Below, piece after piece: positions 15,517 through 23,498 of a stretch of 30,306 nucleotides of DNA. Numbering within the stretch: the stretch's first letter is position 1; every line of letters starts with the position of its first letter. The translations under genes were made by a program, and so were the position numbers. Below the pieces are notes generated by a model. The model worked only from the letters and a program-made list of their open reading frames with translations. It searched no databases and had not been told where the DNA came from. Location of the stretch: NCBI GenBank assembly GCA_964496975.1, contig CAZCBN010000030.1, forward strand, positions 1 to 30,306. Direction: 5' to 3'. The stretch comes from CAZCBN01 sp964496975 (GTDB taxonomy: Bacteria; Planctomycetota; Phycisphaerae; Phycisphaerales; UBA1924).

Positions 15517-16065
15517 TTAGAAACTCGGGTTTGTTGGGGGAATGTCGGTGTTGTAGCGGCGGCCGGGCGTATCAACCGGCAGGGGCAGGTTCGGGTCGGC
15601 CGCGGGGCCGGCGCCGCGGATGAGCTCCAGCCCGCGGGCGCTGCCGCGGATGCGGAGGGTGTAGGGGCCGGGCGGGTTCATGATGAAGTGCAGCGGGACG
15701 GCGGCGGGGGTGGGGGTCTCGGTGTCGGCGCGGACCTGGAAGGCGACGCCGCCGTCGACCTTGCCGATGGCGGGGATGCGCCAGCCGTCGGAGAGGCCGG
15801 CCTCGATGCGGTGCTCGCCGCTCTCGGGGCCCTGGAGGGCGATGCCGTCGGTCTCGCCGATGGAGGGCTTGGTGCTGTTGGGGGCCGGGAGGAAGTCGCC
15901 CGGGGTGGCGCCGGCGGCCCGGGCGCTGATGAGCAGCGGCACGCTGGACTCGTTCAGCACGCTGACGCGGAGGCTGCGCGGGCCGCTCTCGCAGCCGGTG
16001 AGCGCGGCGGCGAGGCCCACCGCGAGCGGGGCGAGGGTTGAGATTCGCACGGGATGGATGCGCAC
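15517..16065 (-). CDS. small lipoprotein of unknown function
   Basis: From a GTG at 16065 the product is 182 aa and starts with a compact lipoprotein signal (MRIHPVRISTLAPLAVGL, then AAALTGC). The lipobox LTGC gives Cys25 as the lipidated residue. The mature part has a beta-rich beginning (RSLRVSVLNESSVPLLISAR) reminiscent of small Ig-like lipoproteins, then GEHRIEAGLSDGWRIPAIG and VPLHFIMNPPGPYTLRIRGS. An ATG at 16131 would add 22 arginine-rich residues in front of the signal, which is unusual, so the GTG is preferred. It follows a small unknown gene and the S46 peptidase gene on the same strand. It is probably an outer-membrane or periplasmic lipoprotein; no function is recognisable. Confidence 0.72.
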   Translation of the reverse strand: MRIHPVRISTLAPLAVGLAAALTGCESGPRSLRVSVLNESSVPLLISARAAGATPGDFLPAPNSTKPSIGETDGIALQGPESGEHRIEAGLSDGWRIPAIGKVDGGVAFQVRADTETPTPAAVPLHFIMNPPGPYTLRIRGSARGLELIRGAGPAADPNLPLPVDTPGRRYNTDIPPTNPSF

Positions 16066-16140
16066 GGCGGGGCCCCCACGGTTCGCACGCGGCCCGCGGC
16101 GCGGTGTGCGGCGCGGGCGGGTGTGCGACACCGCGTGATG

Positions 16141-16443
16141 CTATCGCGGGGGGCTGGGCGGAGGGCCCTCAAACTCCACCTCGTCCACAACGGTGCGGCG
16201 GAGGACGACGCGCGAGCCGTCGGCGAGGCGCCCCTCGGCCACGGACTCTCGGCGTGCGACCACGCGCCGGCCCGGCCCGCGCACGCCCTCAAGAAACGCC
16301 GCGGCGAGACCGCCGAACCACCGGCCCGCGCGACGGGCGCTCGGCGCGCCGGGCGCACCGGCCTCGTCCGACACCGCGGGCGCGTTCGCGGGCGGCGTCG
16401 CGCCGGGTGTGGGCGGCGGGGTGCGGGGTCGCTCGTGGGTCAC
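16141..16443 (-). CDS. small hypothetical protein
   Basis: The 100-residue product is not one I recognise. Its first 35 residues are Pro/Ala-rich and probably disordered. The remainder (ARRAGRWFGGLAAAFLEGVRG, then VVARRESVAEGRLADGSRVVLRRTVVDEVEFEG) looks like an amphipathic helix followed by a small beta unit. There is no signal peptide. It lies 70 bp downstream of the S46 peptidase gene and just before the lipoprotein gene, all on the minus strand, so the three may be one transcript. The ordered C-terminal half and position favour a real gene, but the size leaves some doubt. Confidence 0.5.
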   Translation of the reverse strand: MTHERPRTPPPTPGATPPANAPAVSDEAGAPGAPSARRAGRWFGGLAAAFLEGVRGPGRRVVARRESVAEGRLADGSRVVLRRTVVDEVEFEGPPPSPPR

Positions 16444-16513
16444 GGCGTCTCCGGGGCCGCGCGTGGGATGCGCCCGTGGTGTTGGGCCGGGCCGGTCGGG
16501 CGGACAGAAACGG

Positions 16514-18658
16514 TCAGCGGGCGGTGATCTCCTTCGCGAGGTCGGCGGCGTCGTAAATCGAAACCAGCGCCTCGACGAGGGCCCGTGAATCGACCGAGAC
16601 GGTGCGGTTCATCCGCGGGTCAAAGTAGTAGTCGCCCACGAGGCTGTGGATGTTGCCGTCGAAGACGAGGCCGATGACCTCGCCCTCGCGGTTCACGACG
16701 GGGCTGCCCGAGTTGCCGCCGATGATGTCGGCGGTGCAGACGAAGTTGAAGGGTGTCTGCGGGTTGATCTTCGAGCGGCGGTCGAGCCAGCGCTGCGGCA
16801 GGTTGAAGGGGTAGACGCCGTCGCGGTCGCGGGCGCGGTCGAACATGCCGCCGATGGTGGTGTAGGCGGGGACGGCCTGGCCGGCCTCCTCCCAGCCGCG
16901 GATCTCGCCGAAGGCCATGCGGAGGGTGAAGGTCGCGTCGGGGTAGACGCTGTCGCCCTCGGCCTTGAACTTGATCTGGCTGATCTTGGCGTAGCCCTCG
17001 CGCTCGCGGGCCTCGACCTCGTCCTCGGCGCGCGTGCGCAGCTCGCGGACAAAGGGGTCCATGTCGCGGGCGAAGAGGACGAGCGGGTCACGCGAGGAGG
17101 CGACGGCCTCCGAGCCGCCCTGCGCGAGCGCCCGGCGGGCGTCGACGCTCATGAGCGACGTGCCGTTGACGACCTCGGCGGCGCGCTCGCGCGGGCTCTT
17201 GCCGGCGAGGGCCTTCGCGACGCGGGGGTCGTCGGCGCCCAGGTGCATCGCCATCCACTGCAGGCCCGACGCGATGGAGTCGATCTCGAGCCCGGGATAG
17301 ATCGGGGCCTCGCTGTAGAGCCGCTGCTCGAGCGCCGGCAGGCCCGTGTCGCGGAACTCGCGGAGGCGCTCGGCGCTGGGCTTGCTCATCTCCTCGGCCA
17401 TCTGCACGAGCAGGAGCGCATCGCCCGCGAGCGCGCCGGCGAAGGGGGCCCGAACGGCGCTGCCGGGGACGAGGATCTCCCCCGCGGCCCGCTGGGCCTG
17501 GGCGATCATCGCCCACGGGTCCTCGGGCGAGCCCGGGGTGATGCCCGAGGACGCCTGCAGTTTGGCCTGCGCGGCGGCCTTGGCGGCCATCACGGCGGGG
17601 TCCTGCAGGCCCGCGAGCCGGCCCGTCATGGCCTTGCGGCCGTTCGCCACGCCGAAGGCGTCGTCCTTGGCGATGCGGGCGTTCTCGGCGCTGCGGCCGG
17701 CGAACTCCTGCAGCTGCACCTCGCGCATCCACAGGCTCTGCAGGCGCAGCGGCGTGGCGTGGTCGCGCACGAACTCCAGGTGCTCCACGGTGTTCAGCCG
17801 GCTCGTGCGGCCCGGGTGGCCGAAGACCAGGGCCAGGTCGCCCTCCTTCGAGCCCTTCGACCAGCGCAGGTGGTGCTCGGCCTTCAGCGGCTTGCCGTCC
17901 TCGTAGATGCGCAGGAACGTCACGTCGAGGTTGAAGCGCGGGTACTCAAAGTTGTCGGCGTCGCCGCCGAAGAACGCGGCCTGCTGCTCGGGGGCGAAGA
18001 CCAGCCGCACGTCGGTGTACCGCTTGTAGCAATAGAGGTGGTACTGCCCGCCCTGGAAGAGCGTCACCATCTGGCAGTCCAGGCCCGTCTCGTCGCTCGC
18101 GGCCTGTTCGATCTCGGCGATGAGCTTCCGACGGGCCGCGTTCGCCTCGGCCGCCGGCTTGCCCTCGCCCGCGGCCAGGACCTCGGCCGTCTTGTCGCGG
18201 ATCTCCTGCAGGGCGAGCAGCTCCAGGTCGGCGCAGGGCAGCTCGGCCTCGCGCGTGGCGGCGTAGAAGCCGTTTTCCAGCAGGTCGTTGCCGGGCGTGC
18301 TGAGCTTGGCGATCTGCGTCGAGGCAACGTGGTGATTCGTCATCACCAGCCCGTCGGCCGAGATGATGGAGCCCGAGCCGCCGTCGCTGAAGCGGACGCA
18401 GGACTTCTGCACGTGCTCGAGCCACTCGGCGGAGGGCTCAAAGCCGTACGCCTCCTTCAGGTGGGCGAGCGGGGGCTTGGTCAGGAGCCACATGCCCTCG
18501 TCGGCGTGGGCGGGCGCGACGGCCCAGACGGCGGACGAGACCGCCGTCGCCGTCCAAGCGCCGGTCCAGCCCGACATGGAGACCGAGGCCGCGAGGCCCG
18601 CCGCGGCCCCCAAACCCCGTGCGAACGCCCGAACCGCCGAGTTGATGCGCGTCGTCAT
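16514..18658 (-). CDS. S46-family dipeptidyl-peptidase (DPP7-like)
   Basis: Peptidase family S46 enzymes (DPP7, DPP11) remove dipeptides from the N-terminus of oligopeptides in the periplasm of Gram-negative bacteria. The 714-residue length is typical. A signal peptide ends at AHA (A52), giving the mature start DEGMWLL, a family signature. The triad lies in TNHH (109-110), GGDADNFEYPR (231-241) and GGNSGSP (S650). The residue 18 positions after the catalytic serine, which sets P1 preference in characterised members, is Gly (VFDGN, G668), as in DPP7 enzymes that favour hydrophobic P1. DPP11 enzymes have Arg there and favour Asp/Glu. The gene starts 39 bp after nuoE on the same strand, so read-through from nuoE is likely. 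Confidence 0.92.
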   Translation of the reverse strand: MTTRINSAVRAFARGLGAAAGLAASVSMSGWTGAWTATAVSSAVWAVAPAHADEGMWLLTKPPLAHLKEAYGFEPSAEWLEHVQKSCVRFSDGGSGSIISADGLVMTNHHVASTQIAKLSTPGNDLLENGFYAATREAELPCADLELLALQEIRDKTAEVLAAGEGKPAAEANAARRKLIAEIEQAASDETGLDCQMVTLFQGGQYHLYCYKRYTDVRLVFAPEQQAAFFGGDADNFEYPRFNLDVTFLRIYEDGKPLKAEHHLRWSKGSKEGDLALVFGHPGRTSRLNTVEHLEFVRDHATPLRLQSLWMREVQLQEFAGRSAENARIAKDDAFGVANGRKAMTGRLAGLQDPAVMAAKAAAQAKLQASSGITPGSPEDPWAMIAQAQRAAGEILVPGSAVRAPFAGALAGDALLLVQMAEEMSKPSAERLREFRDTGLPALEQRLYSEAPIYPGLEIDSIASGLQWMAMHLGADDPRVAKALAGKSPRERAAEVVNGTSLMSVDARRALAQGGSEAVASSRDPLVLFARDMDPFVRELRTRAEDEVEAREREGYAKISQIKFKAEGDSVYPDATFTLRMAFGEIRGWEEAGQAVPAYTTIGGMFDRARDRDGVYPFNLPQRWLDRRSKINPQTPFNFVCTADIIGGNSGSPVVNREGEVIGLVFDGNIHSLVGDYYFDPRMNRTVSVDSRALVEALVSIYDAADLAKEITAR

Positions 18659-18697
18659 GCCGAAAGCGTACCGCAGCCGGGCGGCACGCGGCGGGGC

Positions 18698-19297
18698 TCA
18701 GTGCCCGTGGCCGTGGCCGTGGCCGTTCCCATGGCCGTGGCCGTGGCCGTGGCCGCCGCCCGACTCGATCTCGCGCGAGGCCTCGTCGAGGATCTCCCGC
18801 ACGCGCGTGGGCGTGAGGCGCTCGTGCAGGCGTTCGCCCACCAGCGCGGCGGGCGCGGTGCCGCAGCTCCCGAGGCACTCGAGCTCGATGAGCGTGAACT
18901 TGCCGTCGGCGGTCGTCTCGCCCACGTCGATGCCCAGCTTTTCTTTGCAGGCGTCGGTGATCTCTTTCTGGCCGCAGAACTCGCAGGCGATGGAGCGGCA
19001 GACGGAGACGACGACCTTGCCCTTGGGCTTGAGCCAGTATTCCTCGTAGAAGGTGGCCGTGTCGAAGACGTCGGCGGGTGTGATCTGGAGGAACTCGGCG
19101 ATCTCCAGCATCGCCTGCTTGGGCACCCAGCCGTACTCGTGCTGGATCATGTGGAGGGCGGGGAGGAGGGCGGCCATGGTGGTCTCGTAGCGCGGGAGGT
19201 AGGTGTCGCGGAGGCTTGCGCGCATCGCGTCTGTGAGGTAGGGCTCGGCCCGCCGCTCCACCCGTTCCGTCGCCGAGGGCTTGGTGATCCACGCCAT
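18698..19297 (-). CDS. nuoE: NADH-quinone oxidoreductase subunit E (NuoE-like), with His/Gly-rich tail
   Basis: NuoE is the thioredoxin-fold [2Fe-2S] subunit of the NADH-input module of complex I. The 199-residue protein has the N-terminal helical part (TMAALLPALHMIQHEYGWVP), then FDTATFYEEYWLKPKGK. It has all four cluster cysteines: C-x4-C in CRSIAC and C-x3-C in CLGSC. The start at ATG 19297 has GGAGG 10 nt upstream. The last 20 residues alternate Gly and His (positions about 179-199), encoded by a CCGTGG hexanucleotide repeat; this tail is absent from standard NuoE and might bind metal. The next gene on the strand is the S46 peptidase, not nuoF, so the subunit is detached from a nuo operon here. 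It could instead serve another NADH-dependent complex such as a hydrogenase or formate dehydrogenase. Confidence 0.9.
   Translation of the reverse strand: MAWITKPSATERVERRAEPYLTDAMRASLRDTYLPRYETTMAALLPALHMIQHEYGWVPKQAMLEIAEFLQITPADVFDTATFYEEYWLKPKGKVVVSVCRSIACEFCGQKEITDACKEKLGIDVGETTADGKFTLIELECLGSCGTAPAALVGERLHERLTPTRVREILDEASREIESGGGHGHGHGHGNGHGHGHGH
18701..18757. repeat. CCGTGG hexanucleotide repeat coding for a Gly-His tail
   Basis: Imperfect copies of CCGTGG run through the 3' end of the nuoE-like gene and translate on the minus strand as Gly-His pairs broken once by Asn. It is a simple-sequence tract prone to slippage in steps of two residues, without frameshift. Confidence 0.85.
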
Positions 19298-19531
19298 ACG
19301 CCGCACGCCTCCAAAGACCGCGCTCAAGACGCCGCGCCGCCAACGACCGGCGGCCCGCGATGCTAGCGGCCCGCCGCCGGGGCCATCGGCGCCGGCCCCG
19401 TCCGCCGGCGCCGGCCTGTGCCGGCCGCGTCGGGTTTCTCCCGCCGCCGGGAGTGCCGGGGGCAGGCCCGCGGGCCGATTCGTCCCCCGTCCCGCTGGCC
19501 CGGGGCCGCCGGCGGACCGATCATTCCCCCA

Positions 19532-21265
19532 ATGCCCGACGCGAACCCGCCCACGCCGCCCGCGCCCGACGCCCCCGAGAACGCGCCGGCCGCCCCGCGG
19601 GCCCTTGCCCCGCTGGACCCGCGTCGGCTCCCCCGCCCGCGGCTTCCGGCGGACCCGGGCACGCCGAACAGCCGGCTGGTGGCGCTCGTCGCGGCCGTGG
19701 TCTTCGCCGGCGCGGCGATTGTGATGCAGAACTGGGATCCGGTCACGCAACTGTTCGGCGGCCCGCCGAAGGCCCAGAGCCAGACCCAGAACCAGACCGA
19801 GAGCCAGGCCGAGAGTCAGGCCGAGGCCGACGCCCGCGTTGACGCCGGGGCCAGCCCGTTCGTCGACATGCTGGCGCGGATCTACGTGAAGATCGTCTCC
19901 GAGGGCGGCGCCGACCCCACGGTGGGCGAGGAGGCCCTGAGCCTGCTGGACCAGTTCAGCGCGAGCGAGTCCGACGCGCTGCACATCGCCGTCGCCGCGG
20001 CCGAGCTCGCCGGCACCGACGAAGCCGTCGCCCGCCTGACCACGCTCGTAGACAACGCCGCCGACCCGGCCGACGACACCGAACCCGCCGACGCGACCAG
20101 CCCCGTCGACCCCACCGGCCCCGTCGACGCCATCAGCCCCGCCGACGAAAGCACCCCGACCGAACCGTCCGCAGCGACCACGGACCGCGCCGAGTCTGCG
20201 GCTCCCGCGCCGCCGCCGCTCTCGACCGGGGACGCCGCGCGGGCGCTGCTCGGCATCTATGCGCCCGACCGCTTCCCGCCGCCCGACGACGCCACCCGCG
20301 ACCGCCTGACCGCCCAGCACGGCGACTTCGCCCGCCTCGCGCTCACGCACGCCGACCCGGCGGCGACGCCCGAGGGCCTCGCGCTGCGCTCCGGCGGGCT
20401 CGCCATCGTCGCGGCGGGGTTCGCGTTCCTGCTGCTCATCGTCGGCGTGTTTCTCGCGGGCGTGGCCCTGCTCGTCACGGCGCTGGTCATGCTTGAGATG
20501 CGCCGCCTCCGCCCCCGCTTCACGCCCCCGGCGCTGGGCGGCAGCGTCTACCTGGAGACCTACGCCCTCTTCGTCGGCGGCTTTGTCTTTCTGCAACTGG
20601 CGGGCGAGGCCGCGCTCAGGGTCATGGGCCCCGCCGCGGCGTCCGGTGTCGAGGTTGTCGGCCTCGGCGCGCAGTGGCTGCTGCTGCTCACGCCGCTGTG
20701 GCCGCTCGTGCGGGGCTTCACGCTGAAGGAGTGGCGGCTCGCGGTCGGCTTTCACACGGGCCGGGGGCTGTTCCGCGAGATCGGCGCCGGCATCGTGGGC
20801 TACGTCGCGGGCTTCCCGCTGCTGATCTTCGGCGCGGCCGTCACCGTCGGGCTCATCACGCTCGCGGAGCTCATCCGCTCCCAGTTTGTGCCGGGCGACC
20901 CGCCGCCCCCCTCCAGCCCGGTGCTTGATCTCATCGGCTCGGCCGACCCGCTGCGGCTGGTGCTCATCGTCACGCTCGCCACGGTCTGGGCCCCGTTCTG
21001 CGAGGAGCTCATCTTCCGCGGCTGCCTGCAGCGGCACCTGCGGCAACGCCTGCCCGCGGTGATCTGCGCCTTCGTCGCCGCGTGCCTGTTCGCGTTCATG
21101 CACGGCTACGGCCCGCTTTTCGCCGGCCCGCTCATCGCCCTGGGCTTCACGTTCAGCCTGATGCGCGAGTGGCGCGGCAGCATCATCCCGTGCATCACCG
21201 CGCACATGCTGCACAACGGCACGGTCATGCTGCTGCTGTTCACGCTGCTGCGCGTCTTCGCCTGA
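19532..21265 (+). CDS. CPBP-family intramembrane metalloprotease
   Basis: The 577-residue membrane protein belongs to the CPBP (Abi, CAAX-protease-like) family. The C-terminal domain (about 340-577) holds the family motifs in order: EELIFRG (E491, E492, R496), LFAFMHG (H524 in FxxxH) and CITAHMLHN (H558, N562). It has about eight transmembrane segments: one near the N-terminus (49-66), one at 288-318 and the rest in the catalytic domain. The unusual part is a long extramembrane region (67-287). It has a Gln/Ser/Glu linker (81-100), an alpha-helical block (108-175) and an acidic Pro/Asp-rich disordered stretch (176-228). ATG 19532 is preferred because the open frame upstream is only Arg/Pro-rich. 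Relatives cleave prenylated or membrane substrates, or act in bacteriocin immunity; the substrate here is unknown. Confidence 0.88.
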   Translation: MPDANPPTPPAPDAPENAPAAPRALAPLDPRRLPRPRLPADPGTPNSRLVALVAAVVFAGAAIVMQNWDPVTQLFGGPPKAQSQTQNQTESQAESQAEADARVDAGASPFVDMLARIYVKIVSEGGADPTVGEEALSLLDQFSASESDALHIAVAAAELAGTDEAVARLTTLVDNAADPADDTEPADATSPVDPTGPVDAISPADESTPTEPSAATTDRAESAAPAPPPLSTGDAARALLGIYAPDRFPPPDDATRDRLTAQHGDFARLALTHADPAATPEGLALRSGGLAIVAAGFAFLLLIVGVFLAGVALLVTALVMLEMRRLRPRFTPPALGGSVYLETYALFVGGFVFLQLAGEAALRVMGPAAASGVEVVGLGAQWLLLLTPLWPLVRGFTLKEWRLAVGFHTGRGLFREIGAGIVGYVAGFPLLIFGAAVTVGLITLAELIRSQFVPGDPPPPSSPVLDLIGSADPLRLVLIVTLATVWAPFCEELIFRGCLQRHLRQRLPAVICAFVAACLFAFMHGYGPLFAGPLIALGFTFSLMREWRGSIIPCITAHMLHNGTVMLLLFTLLRVFA

Positions 21266-21309
21266 GCCGCCCCGCGCGAGGGCCGCAGGGCCGCCCGCCG
21301 CGCGCACCT

Positions 21310-21356
21310 CCAAAAAAGAAAAGCGGCCGGGCGCCAACCAGTGGCGGCGCCCGGCC
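21310..21356 (-). terminator. orphan Rho-independent terminator on the minus strand
   Basis: A perfect 11-bp stem (GGCCGGGCGCC at 21325-21335 with 21346-21356) and a 10-nt loop are followed on the minus strand by CGCTTTTCTTTTTTGG. The T-rich side fits transcription from the minus strand, yet no minus-strand gene is evident upstream. The same stem might also help stop the CPBP gene 60 bp away, but on that strand no T-run follows. Confidence 0.7.
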
Positions 21357-22191
21357 CGGCGTGGGGAAAGAAGGCCTGTCAGGCCGCCAGCGGAGCGCGA
21401 GGCCCCGCCGCGGCCCTGAATCACCGTGCGGCGCTTGCTCAGCGCCCACGGCCGTGTACCCACCCGGCGCCCCGCGCCGCTTCCCGCACGCCCCGCCGGC
21501 GAACTCCCTGCGCTCGAGCGCCCCCCGGTGAAAGACGGGTCGCACGCGGTCGCGCCCGGCCCGTCTCCCGACGCGGCGTGTCCGCCGCGGCGGGTGTCTC
21601 ATCACCTCCCCGACTCGGCCCGCGCAGAGGCGGTTGCCGGGAAAGACGCCGAGCGCTCTCCTCCAGCGCTCGACGCCGCGCCCATGCGCTCAGGGCTCGC
21701 CCGCGGCCCTTCCCTCGCCGCGGGCTTCGCCGAAGACCCCCGAGCGACCGCAGGGTCGCCCGGGGCCAGGCCTCGTCCCGCCGCACATGCTCCGCGACAC
21801 CGCGCACCTCGGCATCGCAGAACCCGGGACGTGGCCCACACTCTCCTCCAACACCCGCTCAACGGCTCTCGCCGTCGGCCGATGCAACCCGCCCCCCGAT
21901 CTCCCCTCCCAATGTCGGCCCGAATCTCTCCGCACGCCGCGACTCGGGCCACACCATCGCCCCGGCGCCCCGCGCCGCGCCGACCAACCCCATCCGTCTC
22001 TCCGAACACCCAGTCCAAGACGTCCCAGAACAGGCCGTCTGATGCACATTCCGCGCCCAGCGCCGCCGTCTCCACGGCGAAACCCACCACGCACCGCCCG
22101 CGGAACGTCGGCGCGACACCGCGGCCGAGTTCTAGGGCCTCATCCCCGCGCCGAACACCTCAACACGTGGATCGCGGCACGCCCTTCCCCA

Positions 22192-22266
22192 ACGGAACTG
22201 TTCCCCGCGGATAGGCCCCTCGCGGGACGGTTCCCGGCGGGGCTGTTCCTTGCGGAACATCAGGCT
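22192..22266. repeat. degenerate 15-bp minisatellite, five units
   Basis: GCGG or ACGG recurs exactly every 15 bp at 22192, 22207, 22222, 22237 and 22252. The units are ACGGAACTGTTCCCC, GCGGATAGGCCCCTC, GCGGGACGGTTCCCG, GCGGGGCTGTTCCTT and GCGGAACATCAGGCT. Length and motif (CGGAAC, then G, then CCC) resemble the array at 5973-6077. GGAACTGTTCC within the units is itself palindromic. Confidence 0.75.
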
Positions 22267-22577
22267 CGCCGCATGCTTTGAATCAGGCCCGAACGGGCCG
22301 CACAACTCTTCGCACGCTGCGCCGCGCCGGTTCCAGCCATCGCACGCTTGCCCAGACACCCAACCCTCACCGCCAACACCCGCGCCGCGCCCCTGCCCGG
22401 TAACACCGACAGGTCATTCCCACCGACCCCGCGCCCCCCGACTCCCACCGCCCGCGGCCTCACCCCCCGCGCCGGCATTTTCTCGATCGGGATCAGCCTC
22501 CCCGCCGCCGCACGTCGCATGCTGAGGCGTCGCGGCACCGCACAACGCACGCCTCGACAAGCAAACACACCACGATT

Positions 22578-22605
22578 CGCGGTTCAACCGCCGGGAGCGT
22601 CTCCC
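22578..22605. promoter_or_regulatory. two adjacent palindromes upstream of a PEP-CTERM gene
   Basis: GCGGTT-C-AACCGC (22578-22590) is directly followed by CGGGAG-CGT-CTCCCG (22591-22605). Both have perfect 6-bp arms. They end 36 bp before the ATG at 22642. They could be an operator pair or a structured leader; there is no T-run, so a terminator is unlikely. Confidence 0.45.
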
Positions 22606-22641
22606 GACGGCACGGCATCACACCGCCCGCGATCGGCCGAG

Positions 22642-23382
22642 ATGAAAGCGAGATCCGCCATGTTCCGTCACTCCGCGATGTCGAGCCTGCGTATGTCCGC
22701 CGTTGTGGCCGTGTCCGCCGGCCTCGCGCCCGCCCTGCACGCCGCACCAGAGACCGTCGTGTTTGACCAGTTCACCGACCTCACGACGACAGTCTCGGTC
22801 GGCTCCAACATCAACGCCGACCCGCAGCGCAACTGGCGCGTCTTCGACAACGTCACGCTGAACCAGAACGCCCAGATCACCGGCGTCGACTGGCGCGGCA
22901 TCCTCGACCAACGCTTCGGCGAGGACGGCCTCCAGCACACCCACGCCTCGGAGATCGTCGGCTTCCAGGTCACCTTCTGGGAAAGCACCCAGGGCGCCTT
23001 TGGCGGCGAGCCCGGCACCGTCATCTCCGACCAGCTCATCCTCTCCGCCGACGTCACCGAGAACGACTTCGGCAGCAACGCCCAGTCCTTCTCCGCGCAG
23101 CTCAACGAGGCCGTCACGCTGCACGCCGGCGTCGAATACTGGTTCAGCGTCGCCGCCGTGCTGCCCAACCCCGACGGCGCCGTCCTCCTCTGGTACCGCT
23201 GGTGGGGCAACGACCCGCTGCCCGCCGGCGACGCCCGCAGCCTCTACGACGTCGGCGTCGACGGCGTCCTCGACGGCCACCGCGACGCCGACCTGCTCTT
23301 CCGCCTCCGCGGCGTCCCCACGCCCGGCACCGCCGCGGTGATCGCCCTCGGCGGCCTCGTCGCCACGCGGCGCCGCCGCTGA
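22642..23382 (+). CDS. secreted PEP-CTERM-type protein
   Basis: The 246-residue protein has an N-terminal signal peptide (MSSLRMSAVVAVSAGLAPAL, then HA). Its C-terminal sorting signal is VPTPGTAAVIALGGLVATRRRR: the P-T-P motif, a hydrophobic segment and an arginine cluster. Such tails are recognised by an exosortase, which removes the tail at the membrane; no exosortase gene is in this window. The mature domain (about 36-220) is beta-rich with FDQFTDL at the start, DNVTLNQNAQITGVDWRG, and GVEYWFSVAAVLP near the end. It resembles the jelly-roll-like modules of other PEP-CTERM proteins of unknown function. ATG 22642 and ATG 22660 are both possible; the second gives a shorter signal peptide. No catalytic motif is seen. 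Confidence 0.85.
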   Translation: MKARSAMFRHSAMSSLRMSAVVAVSAGLAPALHAAPETVVFDQFTDLTTTVSVGSNINADPQRNWRVFDNVTLNQNAQITGVDWRGILDQRFGEDGLQHTHASEIVGFQVTFWESTQGAFGGEPGTVISDQLILSADVTENDFGSNAQSFSAQLNEAVTLHAGVEYWFSVAAVLPNPDGAVLLWYRWWGNDPLPAGDARSLYDVGVDGVLDGHRDADLLFRLRGVPTPGTAAVIALGGLVATRRRR

Positions 23383-23429
23383 GCCCGCGGCACGCACCGA
23401 CCGCTCCGTCTCGCCCCGTCACGCCGCAT

Positions 23430-23456
23430 CACAGGCCGCCTCACCGGGCGGCTTTG
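23430..23456 (+). terminator. probable terminator after the PEP-CTERM gene
   Basis: The hairpin GCCGCC-TCACCG-GGCGGC (23435-23452) is flanked by CACA and TGTG, which extend the stem past an internal mismatch, and is followed by a weak TTTG. It lies 52 bp after the stop at 23382. Confidence 0.5.
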
Positions 23457-23498
23457 TGCATTCCCAAAGCCGCCCCCGCCCACGCACTACTGTCACCC

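Larger units (their letters stand above)
21266..22641. other. 1.4-kb stretch without a convincing gene
   Basis: Open frames occur on both strands here because stop codons are rare at this GC content, but all translate to Arg/Pro/Ala-rich shadows with no domain. I looked for RNase P RNA, tmRNA and tRNA signatures and found none. The visible structure is a minus-strand terminator at 21310-21356, a 15-bp minisatellite at 22192-22266 and two adjacent hairpins at 22578-22605. From about 21840 on, the plus strand is notably C-rich and G-poor compared with genes around it. Confidence 0.6.

Noticed and set aside
19298..21463. Upstream extension of the NuoE reading frame to 921 codons
   Set aside because: The extension runs antisense to the CPBP gene and is Arg/Gly/Glu-rich without any domain; NuoE has a normal start and Shine-Dalgarno at 19297.
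21360..22190. RNase P RNA, tmRNA or tRNA in the gene-free region
   Set aside because: I looked for the conserved RNase P blocks, the tmRNA tag and TTCGA-type T-arm sequences on both strands and found none convincing.
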